DNA of 64,000 nucleotides from Actinomycetota bacterium (lineage in GTDB: Bacteria > Actinomycetota > Thermoleophilia > Solirubrobacterales > 70-9), in the NCBI GenBank assembly GCA_018268415.1, contig JAFDWO010000016.1, positions 27,202 to 91,201 of the forward strand, written 5' to 3'. Numbering within the stretch: position 1 is the stretch's first letter; every line of letters starts with the position of its first letter. Shown here piece after piece: positions 8,966 through 17,835 of this stretch. The notes beneath the pieces are model-generated. The model worked only from the letters and a program-made list of their open reading frames with translations, made no database searches and was not told the DNA's origin. A program made the translations under genes and the position numbers.

Positions 8966-9424
8966 GTGGTGCCCCCGCAGGCAATCGTCATCTACGACGA
9001 CGATTGCGGCTTCTGCCGCTGGTCCCTGGCGCTCCTCCTGCGCCGCGACCGCGACTCCCTGCGCCCGCTTCCCCTCGGCACCCCCGAGGCGGACTACCTC
9101 CTCCACGACCTGACGCCGGAGGAGCGAGGTGCCTCCTGGCACCTGGTGATCGACCCACCGCCCGCCGCGGCCGGCCCGGAGCAGCTCAGCTTCGACGCGC
9201 CACCGGTGCGGTTCAGCGCGGGCGCCGCCCTGGCCCCGGCCCTCAGGCTCCTACCTCGCGGCCGCCGCCTCGGCTTCCTGGTAGCGCGCGTCCCGGGGCC
9301 GACCGAACGCGCCTACCGCTGGGTCGCCGACCACCGCCGCCTCCTCGGCCGCGTGGTCCCAGGGCGAGCCCGCGCCTGGGCGGACGCGACGATCGCGTCC
9401 CACGCCGGGCGAGGTCACCGATAG
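8966..9424 (+). CDS. DCC-family (DUF393) thiol-disulfide oxidoreductase-like protein
   Basis: 152 residues starting at GTG (a second GTG follows directly). The N-terminus IVIYDDDCGFC carries the D-x-x-C-G-x-C motif that names the DCC family, thioredoxin-fold-like proteins of poorly known role. The usual C-terminal R-x-x-Y-R-W-V pattern is present (ERAYRWVADHR). No clear signal peptide is seen. It stands alone, divergent from the MFS exporter, and is followed by a bidirectional stem-loop. Confidence 0.82.
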   Translation: MVPPQAIVIYDDDCGFCRWSLALLLRRDRDSLRPLPLGTPEADYLLHDLTPEERGASWHLVIDPPPAAAGPEQLSFDAPPVRFSAGAALAPALRLLPRGRRLGFLVARVPGPTERAYRWVADHRRLLGRVVPGRARAWADATIASHAGRGHR

Positions 9425-9443
9425 CGCAAGGGCCCGGACGCTC

Positions 9444-9479
9444 GCTGAGTTGAGCCGGTCATGGGAGGCTCAACTCAGC
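9444..9479. terminator. Bidirectional stem-loop between convergent genes
   Basis: A 13-bp perfect stem (9444-9456 with 9467-9479, core CTGAGTTGAGCC) with a 10-base loop. It sits between the DCC gene and the convergent secreted-protein gene, and could end transcripts from both sides. Confidence 0.6.
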
Positions 9480-9488
9480 CAGGGAGGA

Positions 9489-9932
9489 TCAGAACGGCGC
9501 CTTGCAGAGCGTCTTTGCCCCGGACCAGGAGAACCACTTGCCGAGCTTGCCGCCGGGCTTCTTCGGGATGCGGACTTCGAGCTTGGTGTAGGCGACCTGC
9601 TTGCCGCACTTGCCGAGGCTCGTCGCCCGCAGCTTGATCCGGGCGAGCTTGCGGTAGTAGCCGCCGTGGGGCTTGAAGATCGGGTTGAGGCCGTAACCGA
9701 TCGCGCTCGGGTTGCCCCAGCCGCTCCACTTGATGTGGGTGACCGAGCCGCTCGGGTCGCCGCCGTTGAAGATTTCCTTCGGTTCCGCGGTCCCGAAGCC
9801 CTTGCCGTACGGGGCGGCGAAGCTCTTGGAGCCGAGGACCGGGTTGGCGGCCGCCCCGGCGGTGGTGGCGACCGTCGCGCCGAGGGCGCAGGCGGCGAGG
9901 ACGAGTGCGGAGAGGATGCGTAGTTGTCTCAT
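9489..9932 (-). CDS. Small secreted protein of unknown function
   Basis: 147 residues with an evident signal peptide (MRQLRILSALVLAACALGAT, cleavage probably near ATTAGAAA). The mature part is basic and rich in Gly and Lys, with two Cys (GKCGKQVAYTK and TLCKAPF) that could form a disulfide. I do not recognise a family. The ATG overlaps the stop of the preceding gene (ATGA at 9929-9932), so it is translationally coupled to the small zinc-finger-like protein. Confidence 0.75.
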   Translation of the reverse strand: MRQLRILSALVLAACALGATVATTAGAAANPVLGSKSFAAPYGKGFGTAEPKEIFNGGDPSGSVTHIKWSGWGNPSAIGYGLNPIFKPHGGYYRKLARIKLRATSLGKCGKQVAYTKLEVRIPKKPGGKLGKWFSWSGAKTLCKAPF

Positions 9933-10222
9933 TTGTCCGCCTTCTTACCCACGAAGAGCCCGCGCATGCGCGCCCCGAGGGATGGTCGCGGCCCGCGCTC
10001 GGCCGCGATCCACTCGTCCCGCGTCGGCAGTCGTCCCGCCGCCCGCGCCGCCCGCACGCACTCCATGTGCGCGTGCCGGCGCTTCGACCGATCGTCCTCC
10101 GGCGCGATCAACACGTGGTCCGACATCGAGGCGAGGTGCTTCCCGCAGAACGGACACCGATAGGTGGCCGGCTTCAAGTTCGATGCCGGCCGCATCGCCC
10201 ACCACCTCGCCTCGTCCACCAT
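9929..10222 (-). CDS. Small Cys/His-containing hypothetical protein
   Basis: 97 residues. A CPFCGK knuckle at about residues 23-28 and an HMEC further on (H-x-x-C) could together bind one zinc. The C-terminus is Arg/Lys-rich (LGARMRGLFVGKKADK). The function is unknown. GGAGG abuts the ATG, so the GTG three bases later may be the true start. It is the first gene of a two-gene unit with the secreted protein and is isolated from the MBL gene upstream by a long hairpin. Confidence 0.65.
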   Translation of the reverse strand: MVDEARWWAMRPASNLKPATYRCPFCGKHLASMSDHVLIAPEDDRSKRRHAHMECVRAARAAGRLPTRDEWIAAERGPRPSLGARMRGLFVGKKADK

Positions 10223-10249
10223 CCTCCACAGTTTGCCCGCACCTCGATG

Positions 10250-10296
10250 TTGATGGGCCGAAAACTCAAGCTCCGCTTGAGTTTTCGGCCCATCAA
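10250..10296. terminator. 22-bp perfect hairpin after the MBL hydrolase gene
   Basis: Arms 10250-10271 and 10275-10296 (core GGGCCGAAAACTCAAGC) are perfectly complementary with a 3-base loop. It lies 32 bp past the MBL stop on the minus strand and 28 bp before the next minus-strand gene, so it is best read as a strong factor-independent terminator without a T-tract. Confidence 0.7.
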
Positions 10297-10327
10297 CCGA
10301 GCCCTGTGACGGGAGTCGCGCCGAAGG

Positions 10328-11074
10328 TCAGCTGCGGACTACCTGGGAGCCGCCGACGATCGTCTCTTCGCCGGAGTCGCCGAAGACGATCCAGGCCTTG
10401 TTGCCGCCGTCGTAGTCGGGAGCCCAGAGCTTCAGCGTCGCGGGGCGGTCCCAGACCGTCACCTGCTCCTCGCCGGTCGCGTCGATCCCGCGCCAGATCC
10501 GCACGAAGGGGTTGTCGGCCCACTGCTCGGCGATCGTCGTCGGCTCCTTGTGGCCGGGGTGGACGCGCGTCTCGGGCGGCAGCTCCATCAGCCGCATGAC
10601 CGAGCCTTTGAGCGCCTCGAAGCCCGCCGCGCCGGGCGACGCGCAGCCGCCGACCGTGCCCTTGAAGAGGACGTCGGCGGTGAAGACGTCGGTTCCGTTG
10701 ATCAGGAACGCGAGGTGGCCGGGCGCGTGGCCGGGGGTGTAGAGGGCCTCGATCTCGATCCCGTTGGCGTCGAGCTTGTCCCCGTCGCCCATGATCACCT
10801 CGACCTCCTCGTCGAGCTCCGCGGCGGTCTCCTTGTGGGCGACCAGCGGCGGCCCGCCGAGCCGCTCCCGCGCCTCCTTGATCCCGGCGACGTGGTCGAC
10901 GTGCGGATGGGTGACGAGGAAGTGCGTGATCGTGATCCCATCGGCCTCGGCGCGGTCGATCAGCGGATCGATGTCTTCGTTGCCGTCGATCAGGACGCCG
11001 GTGCCGCGCTCCGGGTCGGCCACCAGGTAGGCGTTCGAAAGCCACTGCGGGTTCTCGGTCCTCTCGACGATCAC
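10328..11074 (-). CDS. MBL-fold metallohydrolase (glyoxalase II-like)
   Basis: 248 residues. The metallo-beta-lactamase motif THPHVDHVAG (H-x-H-x-D-H) binds the metals, with later ligands in TPGHAPGHLAF and HPGHKEPTTI. Such enzymes hydrolyse thioesters or esters in the cytosol. The start is a GTG that overlaps the upstream TGA (GTGA at 11071-11074) behind AAGGAGGAG, so it is coupled to the cyclopropane synthase gene. The substrate is not predictable. Confidence 0.88.
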   Translation of the reverse strand: MIVERTENPQWLSNAYLVADPERGTGVLIDGNEDIDPLIDRAEADGITITHFLVTHPHVDHVAGIKEARERLGGPPLVAHKETAAELDEEVEVIMGDGDKLDANGIEIEALYTPGHAPGHLAFLINGTDVFTADVLFKGTVGGCASPGAAGFEALKGSVMRLMELPPETRVHPGHKEPTTIAEQWADNPFVRIWRGIDATGEEQVTVWDRPATLKLWAPDYDGGNKAWIVFGDSGEETIVGGSQVVRS

Positions 11075-12297
11075 GTTGCTCCTCCTTGCTCGTGGGGTGA
11101 GCCTGCGAGCTTACGGAACGACGGCTTCGCGAAGAGGAGCTGCACGTCGCCGATGCGCCGCTCGCGGAAGCCGGCCTCGGAGCTCGACAGGTAGAAGTCC
11201 CAGAGCCGCCGGAACCGCTCGTCGTAACCGTGTGCCTTCAGCTTCTCCCAGGCGGCGAAGAAGCGCTCGCGCCACATCGCCAGCGTCGGCGGGTAGTGGT
11301 CGGTGATGTCGTCGAGCCAGATCTCGCGCAGTTCGGTGACATTCCCGATGCTGGCGGCGATCCGTTGCAGTGACGGCAGACAACCGCCGGGGAAGATGTG
11401 CGTGTTGGCGAAGCTTCGCGATGCCTTCTCGATCTCGTAGAGGCGGTCGTCGACGGTGATCGCCTGCAACAGGAAGAGGCCGTCGTCGGCGAGCAGGCGG
11501 TCGCAGGTGCGGAAGTAATCGTCGAAGTACTGCCAGCCGACCGCCTCGATCATCTCGACGCTGACCAGCCGGTCGAAGGTGCCCTCGAGGTCCCGGTAGT
11601 CCTCGAGCAGGATCGTGATCCGGTCGGCGAGCCCTGCCTCACGCACCCGTGCGCTCGCCAGCTCGTGCTGGGCGCGGGAGATCGTCGTCGTCGTCACCCG
11701 GCAGCCGGTGGTGCGTGCCGCGTGGATCGCCATCCCGCCCCAGCCGGTGCCGATCTCCAGCAGGTGGGCGTCGGGTCCGAGTTGGAGGCGTTCGCAGATG
11801 CGGTCGAGCTTCGTCAGCTGCGCCTCCTCGAGGTCGGCGCCGTCGCGCGGGAAGTACGCGCACGAGTACATCATCGTCGGGTCGAGAAAGGAGGCGAAGA
11901 GGTCGTTGCCGAGGTCATAGTGGGCGCTGATGTTGGCGCGGGCGCCGCCCCGCGTGTTCTCGGGGACGAGACCGCGGAGGCGGTGCAGGGCGCTGCGCGT
12001 CGTCGAGACCGCGGCGCTGATCCCGCGGTGCTGGTTGGTGAGGCTGCGGGCGCCGATCTGGATCAGCGCGACGAGGTCGTCGGTCTCCCAGAGGCCGTCG
12101 ACGTAGCCCTCGCCGACTCCGACCGAGCCGTGCAGCGGGCCGCGCCAGGCGGCCGGATCGTTGATGCGGACGGTGGCGTGGAGGTCGGTCGGTTCGCCGT
12201 AGACGCGGCTGCGACTGCCTTCGACGACCTCGATCTCGCCGCCCTTGGTGCGCGACAGCACCGCACCGACGGCGGCGCGAGCCGCGGCGTCCCTCAC
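11071..12297 (-). CDS. cfa: Cyclopropane-fatty-acyl-phospholipid synthase family methyltransferase
   Basis: About 408 residues from a GTG with GAGG upstream. An upstream ATG at 12366 would add 23 low-complexity residues and has no ribosome site. It shows NISAHYDLGNDLFASFLDPTMMYSCAYF, given here as separate NISAHYDLGND and MMYSCAYF. The SAM site is LLEIGTGWGGMAIHAA, and VEMIEAVGW and FIFPGG-like 'THIFPGGCLPS' follow. The family transfers a methylene from SAM to unsaturated lipid chains at the membrane. It is coupled to the MBL hydrolase downstream. Confidence 0.9.
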   Translation of the reverse strand: MRDAAARAAVGAVLSRTKGGEIEVVEGSRSRVYGEPTDLHATVRINDPAAWRGPLHGSVGVGEGYVDGLWETDDLVALIQIGARSLTNQHRGISAAVSTTRSALHRLRGLVPENTRGGARANISAHYDLGNDLFASFLDPTMMYSCAYFPRDGADLEEAQLTKLDRICERLQLGPDAHLLEIGTGWGGMAIHAARTTGCRVTTTTISRAQHELASARVREAGLADRITILLEDYRDLEGTFDRLVSVEMIEAVGWQYFDDYFRTCDRLLADDGLFLLQAITVDDRLYEIEKASRSFANTHIFPGGCLPSLQRIAASIGNVTELREIWLDDITDHYPPTLAMWRERFFAAWEKLKAHGYDERFRRLWDFYLSSSEAGFRERRIGDVQLLFAKPSFRKLAGSPHEQGGAT

Positions 12298-12440
12298 CGC
12301 GGCACCTCGGCCTCCTCGCCCTGGCCGATGGTGGAGGGGGAGGAAAGCGTCCGGATCATGGCGCAAGCGTACGTTCTCGGCCGTGGCGAGAACAACCCTT
12401 TGCCCGCCGACTGGTGGGGTACCGACGCCGCGGGCGCCGC

Positions 12441-13715
12441 TTAGTGGTAAGGCCGGTAGAGCATCTTGTTGCCGAGTAGTTCGCTCACCGTCTCGAAGCC
12501 GTAACCCCGTGCGCGCAAGGTGTCAATTATTTCGGGCAGCGCGGTGAGCGTCTCGTCACGCGGCCCGCCTCCGTCGTGCATCAGGATGATCGACCCCGGT
12601 CTCGCGTTGTTGACGATGTTGGAGTAGATCGCCGAGGTGCCCGGCAGCGACCAGTCGCGCGGGTCGACGTCCCAGATGATCGTCTTCATCCCGAGCGAGC
12701 CGGCGGTGGCGACGACGGTCGAGTTCACCGCGCCGCCGGGCGGGCGGAAGAGGCAGGGCTGGAAGCCGGTGTAGGCCTTGATCCTCTGCGCGGCGCCCGC
12801 GATCTGTCCGTGGCCGGGGTATTCGACGTGGTTCATCGTGTGGTCACCGATCTCGTCACCTTCGGCGAGGATCCGGCGCATCGTCGCTTCCCGGCCCGGC
12901 ATCTCCTGGCCGATCTCGAAGAACGTCGCGGGCACTTCCTTTTCGCGCAGGACGTCGAGGAAGCGTTCGGTGTATTCGCTCGGCCCGTCGTCGAAGGTGA
13001 GGGCGACGACCTTTCGTTCGGTCGCCGCGGAGCCGACCAGTTCGGCGTTGCCGCCGGTGCAGCCGACGGCGCGGACGGGGCGGAGGCGGAGGGCGCGCGG
13101 GCCGCTGGGCGGCCAGGTGGTCGTACAGTGGCGGCGGACCTTGCAGCCGCCGCCGGCCGCGAGCACGCGCCAGCGGTAGTGGCCGGGCACGAGACCGCTC
13201 GGGTGGTCGGGGCCGGCGACGATCGACAGCACGAGCTCGTCCGGCTGCGGCCGCTTGAGCCGCGCCGGAAGGCTCGCCCGGGTCAGCGGCTTTTCGGCGG
13301 AGTCGACGGTGACGAGACCAGCACGCTTGTGTGCCTTTGGTCCGCCGAGGCAGAGGCGGGTCTCGGTGATGCCGACGGACGCGCCTCCGTCGGCCACGGC
13401 GGCCCCCGCGGTCCCGGTCGCGTCGCTGCTCGCCGTCGCCGCGCTCCCCTTCACCGCCGCGAATCCGAAGCACAGGTACGCCGCCGTGGCGCGCCGGGTG
13501 TCGGGCCGGGGCCGTAGCGCCGCCAGCGCCTCCGGCTTCGCGGTCCGCACCGTGAGCACCAGGTCGCGCCCGGCCTGGGATACCGTCGCGTCTTCGATCG
13601 TCGGCCGCCGTGCCGCCGCCCGGGCGCCCGGCGCGATCGCCGGCAGCGCCGTCGCGACGACGAGGAGCGCGCCGAGGGCGCACAGGATCTTGCGGGTGGG
13701 GGGAAGGTGGATCAC
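12441..13715 (-). CDS. Secreted polysaccharide deacetylase (NodB domain)
   Basis: 424 residues. An N-terminal hydrophobic signal (ILCALGALLVVATALPAIA) is followed by a 190-residue region of unknown fold with several Cys. The C-terminal NodB domain carries VVALTFDDGPSEYT (catalytic Asp and metal Asp), GDHTMNH (metal His pair) and FRPPGG. The family removes N-acetyl groups from chitin-like or peptidoglycan chains outside the cell. The start is GTG without an obvious ribosome site. It is divergent from the peptidoglycan-binding gene at 13762, which suggests a shared cell-envelope role. Confidence 0.87.
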   Translation of the reverse strand: MIHLPPTRKILCALGALLVVATALPAIAPGARAAARRPTIEDATVSQAGRDLVLTVRTAKPEALAALRPRPDTRRATAAYLCFGFAAVKGSAATASSDATGTAGAAVADGGASVGITETRLCLGGPKAHKRAGLVTVDSAEKPLTRASLPARLKRPQPDELVLSIVAGPDHPSGLVPGHYRWRVLAAGGGCKVRRHCTTTWPPSGPRALRLRPVRAVGCTGGNAELVGSAATERKVVALTFDDGPSEYTERFLDVLREKEVPATFFEIGQEMPGREATMRRILAEGDEIGDHTMNHVEYPGHGQIAGAAQRIKAYTGFQPCLFRPPGGAVNSTVVATAGSLGMKTIIWDVDPRDWSLPGTSAIYSNIVNNARPGSIILMHDGGGPRDETLTALPEIIDTLRARGYGFETVSELLGNKMLYRPYH

Positions 13716-13761
13716 GATCGGTGTGTCGGGTAGGAAGGTGTGATCCTAAGCGGCTTCCTTA

Positions 13762-15042
13762 GTGCTCCATGAACCAGTGACGCGTCCCGCCATCCCCGCC
13801 CGCCGGTCCCCCAGTGGCCGTGTCGCCTCCTGCGCGCTTGTCGCTCTCCTCGCGTTCATCCTCATTGCGGTTCCCGCCCGCGCCGCCGCCGAAACGGGTG
13901 GTGCCGGGGCGTTCGAAAAGGCCAAGCCGGCCCGCAAGTCGCCATTTGGTCGCCAAGGCATGTGGATCTGGTACGTCGACCAGTCCCAGGGTGGCAGCAT
14001 CCCGGCGATCATCGCCACCGCGCACCGGCACCACATCGGCACCGTCTACGTCAAGGAGGGCGACGGGACCACCCGCTGGGACCAGTTCAACGGCGCCCTG
14101 GTCAAGGCGCTCCACCAGGGTGGCCTCAAGGTCTGCGCCTGGCAGTTCGTCTATGGCGACGCGCCGCTGGCCGAAGCGCAGGTGGCCGCCGCCGCGGCCC
14201 GGGCCGGGGCCGATTGCCTGGCGATCGACGCGGAGGCTGAGTACGAAGGCAAATACGCCTCCGCCGACGTCTACCTGCGCAGCCTGCGCGCCCAGGTCGG
14301 CGCGCGCTTCCCGCTCTCCCTGGCGGGCTTCCCTTATGTCGACTACCACCCCGCCTTCCCCTACTCGGTGTTCTTCGGGCCCGGCGGCGCGGTCGCCAAC
14401 CAGCCGCAGATGTACTGGCGGGACATCGGCACCTCGGTCCGCGAGGTCTTCGCCCACACCTACCTCTACAACCGCCTCTGGGGACAGCCGATCTACCCGG
14501 TCGGCCAGACCTACGCCGGGCCCAGCCGGATGGCGCTGCGCCTCTTCCGCCGCTACTCGGCGAGCTACGGCACGGTGCCCAGCTGGTGGGACTGGCAGGA
14601 GACCGAAGTGCCAGAGTGGCAGGCGCTGGGCGCGCGGCAGGGGTGGCTCAAGCTGCCGGGCTTCACCCCCGAAGGCGAATACCCCACGCTGAAGGTCGGC
14701 TCGAAAGGCGACCTCGTGGTGTGGGCGCAGGAGCGGCTGATCACCGCCGGGGAGGAAGTCGAAGTCGACGGCCTCTACCGGGCGGCGACCCGCCGCGCCG
14801 TGCGCGCCTTCCAGGAAGCGCACGGCCTGGAACCCGACGGCGTGCTCGGCACCGCGACCTGGGAAGCGCTCGTCCACTACAAGCCGTTCAAAGTCGAATG
14901 GGGGTCGAGCAGCCCGATCGTGAGCTCGCTGCGGCGCGGCGGGAGTGGCCGCGCCCTCCTGCGCCCGAGCGGCTCCGGCGCGGATAAGCCGCTCTCGGCG
15001 ACGCTCCCCGCGGTCCGCGACGAGATCCGGCCGCCGGGCTAG
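13762..15042 (+). CDS. Secreted protein with C-terminal peptidoglycan-binding domain
   Basis: 426 residues. The signal segment is VASCALVALLAFILIAVPA (about residues 21-39). The middle (about 65-290) looks like a TIM-barrel glycosidase-type domain (GMWIWYVDQ, HIGTVYVKEGDG, CLAIDAEAEYEG with acidic residues, PSWWDWQE). A PG_binding_1 domain (about 308-372) contains VWAQERLITAG and GLYRAATRRAVRAFQ. It probably binds or trims cell wall polymers. The GTG start has no clear ribosome site. Its TAG overlaps the convergent FAH gene stop in a shared CTAG (15039-15042). Confidence 0.8.
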   Translation: MLHEPVTRPAIPARRSPSGRVASCALVALLAFILIAVPARAAAETGGAGAFEKAKPARKSPFGRQGMWIWYVDQSQGGSIPAIIATAHRHHIGTVYVKEGDGTTRWDQFNGALVKALHQGGLKVCAWQFVYGDAPLAEAQVAAAAARAGADCLAIDAEAEYEGKYASADVYLRSLRAQVGARFPLSLAGFPYVDYHPAFPYSVFFGPGGAVANQPQMYWRDIGTSVREVFAHTYLYNRLWGQPIYPVGQTYAGPSRMALRLFRRYSASYGTVPSWWDWQETEVPEWQALGARQGWLKLPGFTPEGEYPTLKVGSKGDLVVWAQERLITAGEEVEVDGLYRAATRRAVRAFQEAHGLEPDGVLGTATWEALVHYKPFKVEWGSSSPIVSSLRRGGSGRALLRPSGSGADKPLSATLPAVRDEIRPPG

Positions 15043-15890
15043 CGGGCGATCTTCGTCGTCAGCCGGCCGAGCGTCGGCGAGCTGACCACCAGCTCGTCGC
15101 CGTCGCCGAGCCAGACGCGCGGTTGGCGGGCGCCGCCGACCCCCTCCGGGGTGCCCGTCGCGACGATGTCCCCGGGCTCCAGGGTCATCAGCCCCGACAG
15201 GTACGACACCAGCCGGGGCACGCCGAAGATGAAGTTCGCGGTCGTGTCGCCCTGCATCTTCTCGCCGTTCAGGGTGAGTTCGATCTCGATCCCGTCCGGG
15301 GCGCCCGCTTCGTCGGGGGTGACGAGCGCCGGGCCGCAGGGCGCCGAGCCGTCGAACACCTTGCCCGCCATCCATTGCGGCGTGGCGAACTGGAGATCGC
15401 GGGCGGAGAGGTCGTTGAAGAGGGTGTACCCGGCGATGAAGTCGAGCGCGTCGGCCTCGGCGACGTCGTGGGCGCGGCGGCCGATGACGAAGGCGACCTC
15501 GGCCTCGTAGTCGACTTTCCGGCTCGCCGCGGGGAGGGTCACCGTCGCCCCGTCGGCGACGAGCGCGTTGCGCCACTTGCCGAAGACGATCGGCGTCGTC
15601 GGTAGCTCCTCCCGGCCCTCCTCGGCGTGCTTGGCGTAGTTGAGGCCGATGCAGACGATCTTCTCCGGGTCGGGGATCGGGGGCAGCAGACGGACCGCCG
15701 AGAGCGGGTGGGACGGAGCCCCGGTATCGCCGATCCGCGCCCGCAGATCCTCGACCCGCCCGTGCTCGATCAGCTCGCGCAGGCTCCCCCGGTGCGGGTC
15801 GCCGAGCGCGGCCCAGGCATCGACGACGCGACCGTCGACGAGCATCCCCGCCCGCCCACCGTCCCCCGCGTCGAACGTGACCAGCCGCAT
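15039..15890 (-). CDS. Fumarylacetoacetate hydrolase (FAH) family protein (1)
   Basis: 283 residues from ATG at 15890 (MRLVTFDAGDGG); an upstream in-frame ATG would add 19 residues of repeat-derived sequence. Motifs: CIGLNYAKHAEE, DYEAEVAFVIG (metal E-x-E), NDLSARDLQFATPQWMAGK and PGDIVATGTPEGVG. FAH proteins hydrolyse or decarboxylate diketo acids with Mg2+, often in aromatic catabolism. It is 19 kb from the second FAH gene and stands alone. The convergent stop is shared as CTAG. Confidence 0.88.
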   Translation of the reverse strand: MRLVTFDAGDGGRAGMLVDGRVVDAWAALGDPHRGSLRELIEHGRVEDLRARIGDTGAPSHPLSAVRLLPPIPDPEKIVCIGLNYAKHAEEGREELPTTPIVFGKWRNALVADGATVTLPAASRKVDYEAEVAFVIGRRAHDVAEADALDFIAGYTLFNDLSARDLQFATPQWMAGKVFDGSAPCGPALVTPDEAGAPDGIEIELTLNGEKMQGDTTANFIFGVPRLVSYLSGLMTLEPGDIVATGTPEGVGGARQPRVWLGDGDELVVSSPTLGRLTTKIAR

Positions 15891-15944
15891 GGGCGGGAGC
15901 CTAGATGGTTGGCAGGCACGGCACGGCGACGCCGGACGACGGCC

Positions 15945-15982
15945 CATCCCTTTCCCCTCGGGCGGCAGGCTTGCGAGCGCCC
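15945..15982 (+). repeat. Copy of the short intergenic repeat (CATCCCTTTCC family)
   Basis: This stretch matches the block at 43129-43164 closely, including the shared 14-mer GCTTGCGAGCGCCC, and resembles the CATCCCTTTCC-GGGCGRCAGC units around 42.9 and 63.8 kb. It is directly followed by a long hairpin. Confidence 0.6.
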
Positions 15983-15993
15983 CAAACCCCTTC

Positions 15994-16044
15994 CCGCCCG
16001 TGGTAGGTAAGCGGCGTATAGCGTCGCTTACCTACCACGGGCGG
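15994..16044 (-). terminator. 20-bp perfect hairpin downstream of the MFS gene
   Basis: Arms 15994-16013 and 16025-16044 (core CGTGGTAGGTAAGCG) are fully complementary with an 11-base loop. It lies 46 bp beyond the exporter stop on the minus strand, a position fit for a terminator. Confidence 0.65.
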
Positions 16045-16090
16045 CCCGCCGACCCTGCCGCGCCGCCACCGGACGCGGCCTGGCCCGCGG

Positions 16091-17668
16091 TCAGCTTTGG
16101 ACGCCGACCGGCTCGGCCTCGAGCGGGGCGTCGGCGCCCGCGCCGACCTCGCCGCGGTCGATCTCCCGCTCGCGCACCAGCCAGAGGGCCAACGCGGTCC
16201 CGATCAGGCAGACGATCCCGCCGAGCATGATGATCTCGTTCAGCCCGTGGATGAAGCCTTGTTCGGCGGCGCTCCGCACGCTGTCGCGGGCGTTCGCCGG
16301 GACGGCGCGGAGCGCTTGCGGCAGTGCCCCCGAGGAGGTCGCTTCGACCAGCCCGCGGGCCTGGTCGTGGGAGACCGAGCCGCCGGTCAGCGACTCGACC
16401 TTGGAGGCGCCGGCGCCGAGGAAGATCGCCCCGTAGGCGGCCACGCCGACCGCGACGCCGACCTGGCGGAAGGTGTCGTTGATGCCGGCGGCCATGCCGC
16501 TTTTCTCCTTCGGCACGACGCTCAGGGCGACGTCGGCGATCACCGGGTTCAGCAGGCCGACGCCGATCCCGGAGACGATGAAGCCGAGCAGCAGCGCGGT
16601 CCATTCCGAGTGCACCCCGAGCCCGCCCATCAGCAGCAGACCGGCGCCGGTCAGTCCCAGGCCGCCCGCCATCAGGTAGCGCGCCTGCACCTTCGCCAGC
16701 GCCATGCCCGAGATCGGCGCGAGCAGGAACGCGCCCACCGTGATCGGCAGGTACCGGAGGCCGGCGTCGATCGCCGAGTAGCCGAGGAAGTTCTGCAGGT
16801 AGAGGGTGATGTAGAGGAACAGCGAGAACATCGAGGCCGAGACCGCGAAGGCGGCGAGCTGGACCCCGGTGAAGGCCCGGCGGCGGAAGAGGCCGAGCGG
16901 GAGCATCGGCTCGGCGACGCGGCGCTCGATCGCGATGAAGGCAGCCATCAGCACCGCCGCGCCGCCCAGCAGCGCGACGATCGGGGTGCTGCCCCAGCCT
17001 TCGTCGTTGCCCCGCACCAGCGCCAGCACAAGCAGCAGCAGCGCGGCGGAGAAGGTGACGACCCCGCCCCAGTCGATGCGGGTGACGTGGGGGTCACGGG
17101 ACTCGCGCAGCTTCCAGTAGGTGACCGCGATCGTCGCGATCCCGACCGGCACGTTGACGAGGAACACCGACTGCCAGCCGAGGCCATCGGTGAGCAGGCC
17201 GCCGATCAGCGGGCCGACCGCGACGGAGACGCCGATCGAGGCGCCGTAGATGCCCATCGCCATGCCCCGCTCGGGGCCGCTCTCGAACTCCTGAGCGACC
17301 AGCGCGAGGCTGACCGCGAACATGATCGCGCCGCCGATTCCTTGCAGGCCGCGGGCAAGGTTGAGGAAGGTCGGGTCGGGCGCGAGCGCGCAGAGCAGCG
17401 AAGCGGCGGAGAAGACCACCAACCCGGCGGAGAAGACGCGGCGCCGGCCGAACCGGTCGGCGAGCGAGCCCGCCGTCAGCACCAGTGCGGCGAGCGAGAG
17501 CGCGTAGGCGTCGATGACCCACTGCAGGTCGGAGAAGCTGCCGCCGAGGTCCTGCTGGATCTTCGGCAGCGCGGTGTTCACGACGGTGATGTCGAGAAGA
17601 AGCATGAAAGTGGCGACGCAGACCGCGCCCAACGTCCACCACTTCCTGTTGGTCTGGCTCCCGGCCAT
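16091..17668 (-). CDS. MFS drug exporter, DHA2 (EmrB/QacA) family (2)
   Basis: 525 residues with about 14 transmembrane helices. Motifs: LLDITVVNTALPKIQ in helix 1, LADRFGRRRVF (motif A) and ARGLQGIGGAIMF. The start at 17668 is set by a perfect AAGGAGGT 7 bases upstream; the frame stays open further up without a ribosome site. The product expels hydrophobic compounds at the cell membrane. It is divergent from a MarR regulator 167 bp away, with palindromes in between, so MarR repression relieved by a phenolic ligand is likely. Confidence 0.92.
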   Translation of the reverse strand: MAGSQTNRKWWTLGAVCVATFMLLLDITVVNTALPKIQQDLGGSFSDLQWVIDAYALSLAALVLTAGSLADRFGRRRVFSAGLVVFSAASLLCALAPDPTFLNLARGLQGIGGAIMFAVSLALVAQEFESGPERGMAMGIYGASIGVSVAVGPLIGGLLTDGLGWQSVFLVNVPVGIATIAVTYWKLRESRDPHVTRIDWGGVVTFSAALLLLVLALVRGNDEGWGSTPIVALLGGAAVLMAAFIAIERRVAEPMLPLGLFRRRAFTGVQLAAFAVSASMFSLFLYITLYLQNFLGYSAIDAGLRYLPITVGAFLLAPISGMALAKVQARYLMAGGLGLTGAGLLLMGGLGVHSEWTALLLGFIVSGIGVGLLNPVIADVALSVVPKEKSGMAAGINDTFRQVGVAVGVAAYGAIFLGAGASKVESLTGGSVSHDQARGLVEATSSGALPQALRAVPANARDSVRSAAEQGFIHGLNEIIMLGGIVCLIGTALALWLVREREIDRGEVGAGADAPLEAEPVGVQS

Positions 17669-17710
17669 TTCCGGGACCTCCTTCGCGTCGGTTACAATTC
17701 GTAAGGAAAC

Positions 17711-17752
17711 CTTGTCAGGCATCCTGATCAAGTAGTCTGGTGACCTTACCAG
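17711..17752. promoter_or_regulatory. Dyad motifs between MFS and MarR genes, probable MarR operator
   Basis: Two dyads lie in the divergent spacer: CTTGTCAGG-CAT-CCTGATCAAG (17711-17732, one base offset) and CTGGT-GACCTT-ACCAG (17737-17752). MarR proteins typically bind such palindromes to repress both genes. Confidence 0.5.
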
Positions 17753-17835
17753 GTCCCCTGACCATTGGTCGGACGGCCGGGGAAGACCGCCCTTACAGAC
17801 ACGACGCACCTACGACCCGATTTGTGACAACCACC

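Noticed and set aside
16097..17704. 535-codon plus-strand open frame opposite the second MFS gene
   Set aside because: Antisense shadow of the DHA2 exporter with no domain pattern.
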